DNA from: Chitinophagaceae bacterium | GTDB taxonomy: Bacteria; Bacteroidota; Bacteroidia; Chitinophagales; Chitinophagaceae | Assembly: GCA_020846105.1 (NCBI GenBank) | Contig: JADLEN010000004.1 | Span: 1-7,612, forward strand | Length of the DNA stretch: 7,612 nucleotides | Direction of reading: 5' to 3' | Shown: positions 1 through 7,404 of the stretch, in pieces | Layout of the letters: each line of letters begins with the position of its first letter | Position numbering within the stretch: the stretch's first letter is position 1 | Position numbers and translations under genes: made by a program | Notes under the pieces: generated by a model | What the model was told of the DNA's origin: nothing | The model's database searches: none | The model's input: only the letters and a program-made list of their open reading frames with translations

Positions 1-1
1 C

Positions 2-1450
2 AAGCAAGATTGGACAAAAGATACCAATGAAATAATGGACGTCACTTATACCTTTCCTATTACTAGTCAAGATGGCCGAATGGATGGTATAGAAATAGGC
101 CCTGCAAGCACTTGGAAAACCCTCAAATGGCGCACCTCAAACAAACTAGATACCGCTACAGCCTCAGACAGTGCTAGCGTTATTATCAATGGTATAAATA
201 GTGCAGGCTCTGTTGCAAAACTTTACGAAGGCAATATGCGCGACCTAGACCTCGGCTTTATTAATGCAGTAGCATACCCCAAATTGAAGTTAGAATGGTA
301 TAGCACAGACACTAACTTTCATACAGCCCCGCAATTAGATTTTTGGCGCATACTCTATGACCCTCTGCCCGAAGCCGCACTCAACCCAACTGCACATTAC
401 AGCTTTACAGACAGTGTAAGTGTAGGCCAATTGATGAACCTAGAAACGGCCATAGAAACCCTTACCGACAAGCCTATGGACAGTATGCTAGTGCGTTACA
501 AAGTGATAGATGCCAATGGTGTGCAACATTTGCTAGCCGATAAAAAATACAGAAAGCTTTTGGGCAACGATACCTTGCATGCCGACATTAGTTTCGACCC
601 AAAACCATACCCAGGCAAAAATTATTTGTTTGTAGAGGCCAACCCCGACAATAACCAGCCAGAGCAATACCACCCCAACAATCTTGGCTATGTGCCTTTC
701 GAGATAAAGACCGATGAATATGCGCCAGTTTTGGATGTAACCTTTGACGGTATTCATATTCTCGACAGAGACATAGTTTCCTCCAAACCCTATATCAAAG
801 TATTGCTTCGCGATGAAAATAAATTCCTTGCACTAAATGATACAAGCTCCATGAAAGTTTTCTTGAAATACCTTGATGAGCCTGCTGCCCCCAAAGAGCG
901 TATCGGTTTTGATGGTACCATCTGTAAGTTTATCCCTGCAAACATAGACGCTGGCAAAAACGAAGCCAACATAGAATACCGTCCTAGCTTTATGAAAGAT
1001 GGCTTTTATCAATTGTATGTAGAGGGTACAGATATGTCGGGCAATGAATCTGGACAAGGCAACCAATACAGCATATCCTTTGAAGTGGTGAGCAAATCTA
1101 CCATTACCAACCTGCTAAACTATCCCAACCCATTCTCCACTTCTACGGCCTTTGTATTTACACTCACTGGCTCGCAAATACCTTCGCAATTCAAGATTCA
1201 AATCTTGAGTGTAACAGGCAAGGTGGTACGCGAGATTACCAAGCAAGAGCTAGGCCCTATACATATTGGCCGCAACATCACCGAGTACAAATGGGATGGC
1301 AAAGACCAATACGGACAAACCTTAGGCAATGGCGTTTACCTCTACCGAGTAGTCACCACCATCAATGGCGAAAATATAGAACGCCGCAGCAACAACGCCG
1401 TGGACAAATTCAATAAAAACGGCTATACCAAAATGTACATTATGCGATAA
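2..1450 (+). CDS. porU2: C-terminal part of a PorU2-like T9SS-associated C25-type peptidase (5' end outside window)
   Basis: The frame is open to the left edge (codons from position 2), so the Met at 35 is internal and at least 482 codons of a larger protein are present. No catalytic domain is in view. What is seen is a beta-rich extracellular region with short Ig-like stretches, then a final domain from about residue 355 (counted from Met35) with NYPNPF near 362-367, a FlgD-like Ig pattern (YKWDGKDQYG, then NGVYLYRV) near 417-440, and a terminal KMYIMR. From memory, this ending (NLLNYPNPFSTST, GKVVREIT, ELGPIHIGRN, GYTKMY-MR) is typical of the long Bacteroidota proteins named PorU2, relatives of the PorU sortase of the type IX secretion system. 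Such proteins are exported and act at the cell surface. The assignment rests on the C-terminus only; another large gliding/T9SS surface protein is possible. It ends at TAA 1448-1450 with a terminator close behind. Confidence 0.6.
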   Translation, partial: KQDWTKDTNEIMDVTYTFPITSQDGRMDGIEIGPASTWKTLKWRTSNKLDTATASDSASVIINGINSAGSVAKLYEGNMRDLDLGFINAVAYPKLKLEWYSTDTNFHTAPQLDFWRILYDPLPEAALNPTAHYSFTDSVSVGQLMNLETAIETLTDKPMDSMLVRYKVIDANGVQHLLADKKYRKLLGNDTLHADISFDPKPYPGKNYLFVEANPDNNQPEQYHPNNLGYVPFEIKTDEYAPVLDVTFDGIHILDRDIVSSKPYIKVLLRDENKFLALNDTSSMKVFLKYLDEPAAPKERIGFDGTICKFIPANIDAGKNEANIEYRPSFMKDGFYQLYVEGTDMSGNESGQGNQYSISFEVVSKSTITNLLNYPNPFSTSTAFVFTLTGSQIPSQFKIQILSVTGKVVREITKQELGPIHIGRNITEYKWDGKDQYGQTLGNGVYLYRVVTTINGENIERRSNNAVDKFNKNGYTKMYIMR

Positions 1451-1476
1451 GGTAAAACGCGAAGTTTTTATCCCCT

Positions 1477-1515
1477 AAAATGCAAGCTAAACAATACATT
1501 TAGCTTGCATTTTTT
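1477..1515 (+). terminator. Rho-independent terminator of the PorU2-like gene
   Basis: A perfect 15-bp stem (1477-1491 with 1499-1513) encloses a 7-base loop (1492-1498) and runs into a T tract ending at 1515. It begins 27 bases after the stop codon. The upstream A run also gives some T-tract potential in the opposite direction. Confidence 0.85.
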
Positions 1516-1595
1516 ATTATAAAAAGGATATTAAAACGCCAATTAATTTCCACAAAAAAACATTGCTTATACACAATCCATTTTTGGCCCTATAA

Positions 1596-3701
<2,106 letters not shown>

Positions 3702-3725
3702 CACAGCACACAACCACACAGCTCC

Positions 3726-3761
3726 ACGCCATCCTTGTACGCCAAGGATGGCGTTTTTTTT
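3726..3761 (+). terminator. Rho-independent terminator of gyrB
   Basis: A 12-bp perfect stem (3726-3737 with 3743-3754), a 5-base loop TACGC, and a run of eight T (3754-3761), beginning 25 bases after the gyrB stop. Confidence 0.92.
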
Positions 3762-3766
3762 CCTTA

Positions 3767-3780
3767 AGGCGGTACCGCCT
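3767..3780. repeat. 14-bp perfect palindrome AGGCGGTACCGCCT
   Basis: The sequence AGGCGGTACCGCCT equals its own reverse complement and has no spacer. It sits five bases after the T tract of the gyrB terminator. A spacer-free palindrome fits a dimeric protein binding site better than an RNA hairpin. No gene product can be tied to it from sequence alone. Confidence 0.6.
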
Positions 3781-3797
3781 ACGTACTACTATCTGGC

Positions 3798-3830
3798 TTT
3801 GGGTCTATAGCCATACGCTGCTATCTTTTG
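3798..3830 (+). promoter_or_regulatory. Candidate Bacteroidota-type promoter upstream of the small ORF and 21-bp array
   Basis: TTTG at 3798-3801, a 20-base spacer, then TATCTTTTG at 3822-3830, which matches TAnnTTTG except for one extra T. Spacing equals that of the gyrB promoter. Predicted transcription start is near 3836, about 30 bases before the ATG at 3869, and the transcript would run into the tandem array. The -7 element overlaps an inverted repeat (3822-3831 with 3844-3854, one bulge). Confidence 0.35.
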
Positions 3831-3868
3831 CTCAGAAAAAAGGGCAAAAGGATAAGCCCCGACTGAGC

Positions 3869-3991
3869 ATGCCTTTTAGGCGCAGGCGGGTGCTACTGTC
3901 TTGTGCAGGTATAGCTTTCGTCTTGCTATTGAGCTTGCTTATCGTGTACTGGCTTACTGATAGCTGTTTACCAACTTATAATAGCTTTTAA
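3869..3991 (+). CDS. Possible 40-residue single-pass membrane peptide
   Basis: Starting at ATG 3869 this frame reads MPFRRRRVLL followed by a hydrophobic stretch of about 22 residues (VLLSCAGIAFVLLLSLLIVY) and a short tail. The arrangement, a basic N-terminus with positive-inside topology then one helix, fits a small inner-membrane peptide or an uncleaved signal anchor. A Cys at residue 12 lies early in the hydrophobic segment, too early for a normal lipobox. The last residues and the stop (3989-3991) fall inside the first units of the 21-bp array, so the C-terminus may have been rewritten by repeat growth. A candidate promoter lies just upstream. The same frame is open further upstream, overlapping the gyrB end, but that part is Arg/His-rich out-of-frame sequence and is not believed. 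I recognise no family; it may be non-coding. Confidence 0.25.
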   Translation: MPFRRRRVLLSCAGIAFVLLLSLLIVYWLTDSCLPTYNSF

Positions 3992-4203
3992 CCGAGCCAT
4001 AATTGTCTTTAACCAAGCTATAATAGGCTTTAACCGAGCCATAATAGGCTTTAACCAAGCCATAATTGGATTTAACCGAGCCATAATAGGCTTTAACCGA
4101 GCCATAATAGGCTTTAACCAAACCATAATTGGCTTTAACCGAGCCATAATAGGCTTTAACCAAGCCATAATTGGCTTTAACCAAGCCATAATAGGCTTTA
4201 ACC
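3963..4203. repeat. 21-bp tandem repeat array (about 10 full units plus a partial and a degenerate edge unit)
   Basis: Ten head-to-tail 21-bp units (first at 3984, last at 4173-4193), a 10-base partial unit at 4194-4203, and a decayed unit at 3963-3983. The consensus is GGCTTTAACC followed by RAGCCATAATW. Units starting at 4026, 4089 and 4131 are identical, as are 4047 and 4152. Two positions vary in several units: the 11th base is G or A and the 21st is A or T. Each unit holds GGCTT and RAGCC five bases apart, and AGCC also faces the GGCT of the next unit across an A/T-rich six-base gap, so inverted modules alternate through the whole array. Because 21 is a multiple of three, three of six frames stay open across it (heptapeptides such as GFNRAII, LKPIMAR, VKAYYGS), but none has a convincing start or conserved flanks. 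Confidence 0.95.
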
Positions 4204-4416
4204 TTTCTTGCAATGGCTATAAAAATAATATTTTATACAATTATCTGTCAGGAAGATGTTTTACGAAATACTTGCAGTTTATCTTTCTTATACATGCTTT
4301 TCTACACGCTAGTATATGAGCTTGCCCTGTGGCTAGGTATGGGGTAAATGCCTGTTGTAGTAGCTAAGCTTTGTGGCCAAAAGGCTTTGCCCTACTGCTA
4401 AACGCCAAAAGTAGCA
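4204..4416. other. Intergenic DNA with no recognised feature
   Basis: A/T-rich sequence between the tandem array and repeat copy A. I see no gene, no exact TAnnTTTG promoter, no tRNA-like fold and no terminator. A TA-AGC-TTTG string near 4365 has one base too many between its halves to count as a -7 element. Confidence 0.5.
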
Positions 4417-4560
4417 CCCACGAAAGCGTGAGGGATGTGCCAGGTGGCTGCCCTTGCAGCCAGCCCAAAGGGCCGCAGCGCAGCGGAGCCTAGAGCAGCC
4501 CGACCCCGCTGCTAAGCCTTTTTTTTGCAGCAGAGCCTAGCGGGGGCACGCCCAAAGAAA
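4417..4560. repeat. GC-rich structured dispersed repeat, copy A
   Basis: Direct repeat of 6827-6973; from 4441 to 4556 about nine bases in ten match copy B by hand alignment. It contains successive inverted repeats: CACG-AAAG-CGTG (4419-4430), TGGCTGC-CCTT-GCAGCCA (4445-4462), GCCC-AAA-GGGC (4463-4473), AGCAGC facing GCTGCT across eight bases (GCTGCT at 4508-4513), and an outer CCCCGCT (4504-4510) with AGCGGGG (4539-4545) enclosing a run of eight T. Several frames are open through it but have the Arg/Ala-rich look of read-through in GC-rich repeats. No transposase and no clear target duplication adjoin it. Confidence 0.85.
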
Positions 4561-4651
4561 TGTGAAAATGAATATGCAGGCGAAGGATTGGAAATGTGTA
4601 CGCGTCTAATGCATTGTGCCGCTAGCATAGGGCAAACAAAACTGACAAGAT

Positions 4652-5152
4652 ATGATGGGTATAAGAAGCATATTGGGGCTATTGGCAATGCTGATGATGG
4701 CTACACCGCAAGTGCTGGCACAGCAGGCAGCTATAAAGGTGTATGACTTTGCGGGCTTGCAACCGATGCTGCACCAAGAGGGCGAGCGACTGCAAATAGT
4801 AAACTTTTGGGCCATGTGGTGTGCGCCTTGTGTGGCAGAGTTGCCGTACTTGCAGGCTTATGCCAATGCGCATCCCGAGGTAGATTTGCTGCTGGTGAGT
4901 ATGGATTTTCCGAAGGATATCAAAGACAAGTTGAAACCATTCTTGAAGAAAAGAGGCATCACTGCCCAAGTGGTGATGCTAGACGACCCCGATGCCAATA
5001 CTTGGATAGATAAGATAGATAAGAACTGGAGCGGGGCCATACCTTTTACTATTATCTACAACAAGGAGCAGCGGGGCTACCACGAGCGAGCGTTTGACAG
5101 TGTAGCAGAGGTAGCGGCTGCGGTGGCAGAAACAATGAATACAAAAAACTAA
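4652..5152 (+). CDS. Exported TlpA/ResA-like thioredoxin-fold protein
   Basis: A 166-residue protein with an N-terminal Sec signal peptide (MMGIRS, hydrophobic core to about residue 17, V-L-A before Gln24 as the likely cleavage point) and no lipobox Cys, so probably periplasmic and soluble. The thioredoxin fold shows NFWAMWCAPC with the CxxC pair Cys57/Cys60, a following VAELPYLQ helix, the LLLVSMDFP strand, and the cis-Pro loop GAIPFTII (Pro131). This is the TlpA/ResA/AhpC-TSA-like layout, proteins that reduce or shuffle disulfides in exported substrates such as apocytochromes; the actual substrate is unknown. Two adjacent ATGs (4652, 4655) are possible starts; both keep the signal peptide. 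It begins 91 bases after repeat copy A; the truncated CotH-like gene follows after 52 bases with no terminator between, so they may share a transcript. Leu codons are mostly TTG/CTG, whereas gyrB favours CTA/CTC/CTT. Confidence 0.88.
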   Translation: MMGIRSILGLLAMLMMATPQVLAQQAAIKVYDFAGLQPMLHQEGERLQIVNFWAMWCAPCVAELPYLQAYANAHPEVDLLLVSMDFPKDIKDKLKPFLKKRGITAQVVMLDDPDANTWIDKIDKNWSGAIPFTIIYNKEQRGYHERAFDSVAEVAAAVAETMNTKN

Positions 5153-5204
5153 TTGTGAATCATAAATACAAAATAAACTACATTCTACAGAAAGTGCTTG
5201 GCCT

Positions 5205-6530
5205 TTGGTAGAAAAACTATTGGCAGTGCCTACGTATAAGAAAAGGTATTTGGCACATTACAAAACCATCCTGAGCGAGATGATAACAAGCGGCACGTAT
5301 AGCACAGATGCTGCTGCAATGCAAACTTTGATACTCGCATCGGTAACGGCAGACGTGAATAAATTTAGCTATCAAACCTTATCGAACTTTACTGCTAACC
5401 TGAGCACTACAGATGTAAGCTCTAGTGGCAACACCGCTCCTGGCCTTACAGGTCTTATGAGTGCAAGAGCTACTTACTTGAATGGCTTGGCAGACTTTAC
5501 CAACACCCAACCTGTGATAGCAAGCATAGCATCGTTGCCAGCAAGCCCAGTAGTGGGTGGCAATGTAACTGTAACGGCAAATGTAACAAACACGACAGTA
5601 ACCGAGGTTTATCTGGGCTACCGTATAGCCCGCAACGACATTTTTGTAAAAGTAAAAATGTACGATGATGGTGCGCACGGCGATGGTGCCGCAAGCGATA
5701 ATGTATATGGTGCTACGATACCTGTGATGGGTGCCGAAGTGCAATATTATATCTATGCCGAGAATGCGAATGTGGGAATGTTTTCGCCAGCACGTGCAGA
5801 ATATGAGTATTATAAAATAGCTGCCACCTTTGAGCCTATAAAAGCAGGAGAATTGACGGTGAATGAGATAATGGCATCCAACACCAAAACAGTAACCGAT
5901 GCAAGCGGCAAATACGAAGATTGGTTTGAGCTGTATAACAACACAAGCAAAACCCTGAGCCTTGAAGACCTCTATGCTACTGACGATAATACGAACAAGT
6001 TGAAATGGAAATTCCCAAGCGGTACTACAATTGCTCCTGGAGGGTACCTTATTGTTTGGGCAGATGGCGACCTTACAGAGCCGGGCGTGCATGCCGATTT
6101 TAAATTCTCATCGAGCGGCGAAAGCTGTGTCTTATCTTATGCATCTGGCGATGTGGTAGATTCGGTAACCTTTGGTGCGCAAATAAGCGACTCTTCTTAC
6201 TCGCGTATACCCAATGGTACTGGTAGCTTTGTAATAAAAGACCCTACCTATAATGGCAACAATGAGTGGGCTGCAAGCATCAAAGCAATAAACGAGCAAA
6301 GCACAACCTTGCGCATTTTTCCAAATCCTGTTTCTAGTACATTAAACATTGTAGACGAAAAAGTAAGTATTGAAACAGTAGAAGTGTATGATATGCTTGG
6401 GCATAAAATAATATCGAACAACTATAGCAACCAAAATAACGTAAGTATAGACCTATCTGGATATGCCAATGGTATGTATTTGCTGTTTGTAAATAAAGAA
6501 TCGAAAATAAAAGTGATTAAGAATAATTAA
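5205..6530 (+). CDS. 5'-truncated CotH-type surface protein with lamin-tail domain and T9SS sorting tail (possible pseudogene)
   Basis: Residues 1-95 (PLVEKLLAVPTYKKRYLAH region to LMSARATYL) resemble the end of the CotH kinase domain of Bacteroidota surface proteins. Residues 101-206 are a beta-rich module ending YYIYAENANVGMFSPARAEY, which follows CotH in these proteins. Residues 216-345 are a lamin-tail (LTD) domain (VNEIMASN, EDWFELYN, LKWKFPSGT, YLIVWAD). Residues 369-441 are a type A T9SS C-terminal sorting domain with IFPNP (371-375), VEVYDMLGH and NGMYLLFV. Family members normally have a signal peptide and several hundred residues of kinase before this point; both are missing. The first codon used here is TTG, and the frame stays open without an ATG back to a stop at 5163-5165, with family-like WPLV spanning the TTG. 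A T9SS tail without a Sec signal cannot serve export, so this is best read as a gene remnant. A terminator follows at 6588. Confidence 0.85.
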   Translation: MVEKLLAVPTYKKRYLAHYKTILSEMITSGTYSTDAAAMQTLILASVTADVNKFSYQTLSNFTANLSTTDVSSSGNTAPGLTGLMSARATYLNGLADFTNTQPVIASIASLPASPVVGGNVTVTANVTNTTVTEVYLGYRIARNDIFVKVKMYDDGAHGDGAASDNVYGATIPVMGAEVQYYIYAENANVGMFSPARAEYEYYKIAATFEPIKAGELTVNEIMASNTKTVTDASGKYEDWFELYNNTSKTLSLEDLYATDDNTNKLKWKFPSGTTIAPGGYLIVWADGDLTEPGVHADFKFSSSGESCVLSYASGDVVDSVTFGAQISDSSYSRIPNGTGSFVIKDPTYNGNNEWAASIKAINEQSTTLRIFPNPVSSTLNIVDEKVSIETVEVYDMLGHKIISNNYSNQNNVSIDLSGYANGMYLLFVNKESKIKVIKNN

Positions 6531-6587
6531 AGAGGTTTTAGTTAGAGGGATGCCTTAGTAAAATAGGGTGTTTATTATGTTTGCAGG

Positions 6588-6641
6588 GCTGCTGTATTAT
6601 GGGTCGGATATACGACTGATAATGCAGCAGCTTTTGTTTTT
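6588..6641 (+). terminator. Terminator after the CotH-like remnant
   Basis: A 13-bp stem (6588-6600 with 6619-6631, one G-U pair) topped by an inner GTCG/CGAC stem (6603-6606 with 6613-6616) and a six-base loop, followed by TTTTGTTTTT (6632-6641). It lies 58 bases after the stop codon. Confidence 0.75.
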
Positions 6642-6826
6642 GGGAAGGCTTATATAGCCCAGATTGCTTATTGGGCTCTTTACTGCTGTGAAATTTTTGT
6701 CCTATCTATCGTTTCAAGGGCTCATATATCATATGCTTTTATCGCTCTTTCGGGGCTGTTTTGTATTATGTGTTATGGGTTTATTCTTTTGTTTTTCTGT
6801 GGCTGTTGTGGGCATGTGTGGTGTGG
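6642..6826. other. Intergenic DNA with no recognised feature
   Basis: T/G-rich sequence between the terminator and repeat copy B. Apart from a weak 6-bp inverted repeat (6656-6661 with 6672-6677) I see no gene, promoter or RNA. Minus-strand frames through here (6729-7118) run across both the repeat and the next hairpin and are not credible genes. Confidence 0.5.
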
Positions 6827-6973
6827 CCCACGCTGCCGCGTGAAGGATGTGGCAGGTGGCTGCCCCAAGGCAGCCAGCCCGCAGGGCCGCAGCGCAGCGG
6901 AGCCTAGAGCAGCCTGACCCCGCTGCTGAGCCTTTTTTTTGCAGCAGAGGCTTGCGGGGGCACGCCCAAAAAA
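6827..6973. repeat. GC-rich structured dispersed repeat, copy B
   Basis: Same orientation and nearly the same sequence as 4417-4560. The stems are retained while the loops differ: CACGC-TGCC-GCGTG (6829-6842), TGGCTGCC-CCAA-GGCAGCCA (6857-6876, one pair longer than in copy A), GCCC-GCA-GGGC (6877-6887), AGCAGC facing GCTGCT across eight bases, and CCCCGC with GCGGGG around a run of eight T. Together with copy A it brackets the TlpA-like gene and the CotH remnant. Confidence 0.85.
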
Positions 6974-7001
6974 GCTTAAGGATGGGTGTGGGGTACATTG
7001 C

Positions 7002-7047
7002 ACAAAAGGCACATACAGGGGTTCTGTATGTGCCTTTTGTATTTTTT
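7002..7047. terminator. Strong hairpin between repeat copy B and the minus-strand genes, probably a terminator
   Basis: A 17-bp perfect stem (7002-7018 with 7024-7040) with a five-base loop. On the plus strand it is followed by A and six T (7042-7047). On the minus strand the descending arm ends CCTTTTGT without a long T tract. It lies 19 bases past the stop of the minus-strand gene ending at 7066, so it may end that operon, stop read-through from the left, or both. Confidence 0.7.
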
Positions 7048-7065
7048 GAGGGGGGTAATGTTTGG

Positions 7066-7404
7066 TTAGTTTGTTGTTCTTTTTTCGAGTAGGTATTTGA
7101 CCAATAAATAACCGCCAAATGCGCCTGCCATTATGAGTGAGGAGTAAAGGAAGTTGTTGTTGGCAAAGTCTTGAATCATAAACTCGTTCATGGCGCTGCG
7201 GTTGTTGGTTTTCGCCAGGTTTAGGAGTTGGGGATTTTTGAACAGAATAATGCTACCCAAGATCATGCAGGCTACAAATATGCCTAGGGCAAAGGCAAGC
7301 GCTGTCCATAATACCCATGTTAAGGGGTTGAGGCCTATGGATTGGGCTTTGCGGTAGTTGTTGCTACCAAGGAAGAAGAGTAGGAATAGTATGGGGAACA
7401 TCAT
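7066..7404 (-). CDS. Small multi-pass membrane protein of unknown function
   Basis: A 112-residue protein starting at two consecutive ATGs (7404 and 7401). Hydrophobic segments lie at residues 1-13 (MMFPILFLLFFLG), about 29-55 (WVLWTALAFALGIFVACMILG region) and about 86-105 (LYSSLIMAGAFGGYLLVKYL). Between them are a basic/polar loop (NNYRKAQ, 15-21) and a polar Asn-rich loop (60-85, TNNRSAMNEF). This suggests three membrane segments, or two plus a signal anchor. I recognise no family. Its ATG abuts the stop codon of the aminotransferase-like gene upstream (TAA directly followed by ATG), so the two are almost certainly co-transcribed and perhaps translationally coupled. Pairing with a nucleotide-sugar enzyme suggests a surface-polysaccharide operon, but that does not define its role. 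Codon use is C-rich at third positions, as in gyrB. Confidence 0.75.
   Translation of the reverse strand: MMFPILFLLFFLGSNNYRKAQSIGLNPLTWVLWTALAFALGIFVACMILGSIILFKNPQLLNLAKTNNRSAMNEFMIQDFANNNFLYSSLIMAGAFGGYLLVKYLLEKRTTN

Noticed and set aside
3822..3854. Separate terminator or riboswitch at the 10-bp inverted repeat
   Set aside because: The stem has a bulge and a 12-base loop, no T tract follows it, and it overlaps the candidate -7 element. No known aptamer consensus is visible.
3963..4203. CRISPR array
   Set aside because: The 21-bp units are directly adjacent with no unique spacers, and no cas-like gene is in view.
4417..4560. Integron attC site or insertion-sequence end
   Set aside because: There is no RYYYAAC/GTTRRRY core pair, no integrase or transposase, and no evident target duplication at either copy.
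4525..4746. 73-residue plus-strand gene from repeat copy A into the TlpA-like gene
   Set aside because: It overlaps the signal peptide and start of the well-supported TlpA-like gene in another frame and begins inside a dispersed repeat.
5379..6092. 237-residue minus-strand ORF inside the CotH-like gene
   Set aside because: It is antisense to clearly homologous LTD and CotH-tail coding sequence, is rich in Cys/Tyr/Ile from reverse-complemented codons, and has no recognisable motif.
6729..7118. Minus-strand genes of 129 and 79 residues across repeat copy B
   Set aside because: They read through the GC-rich repeat, and the longer one also through the 17-bp hairpin and into the 3' end of the small membrane protein gene; composition is Arg/Ala/Pro/Cys-rich with no domain.
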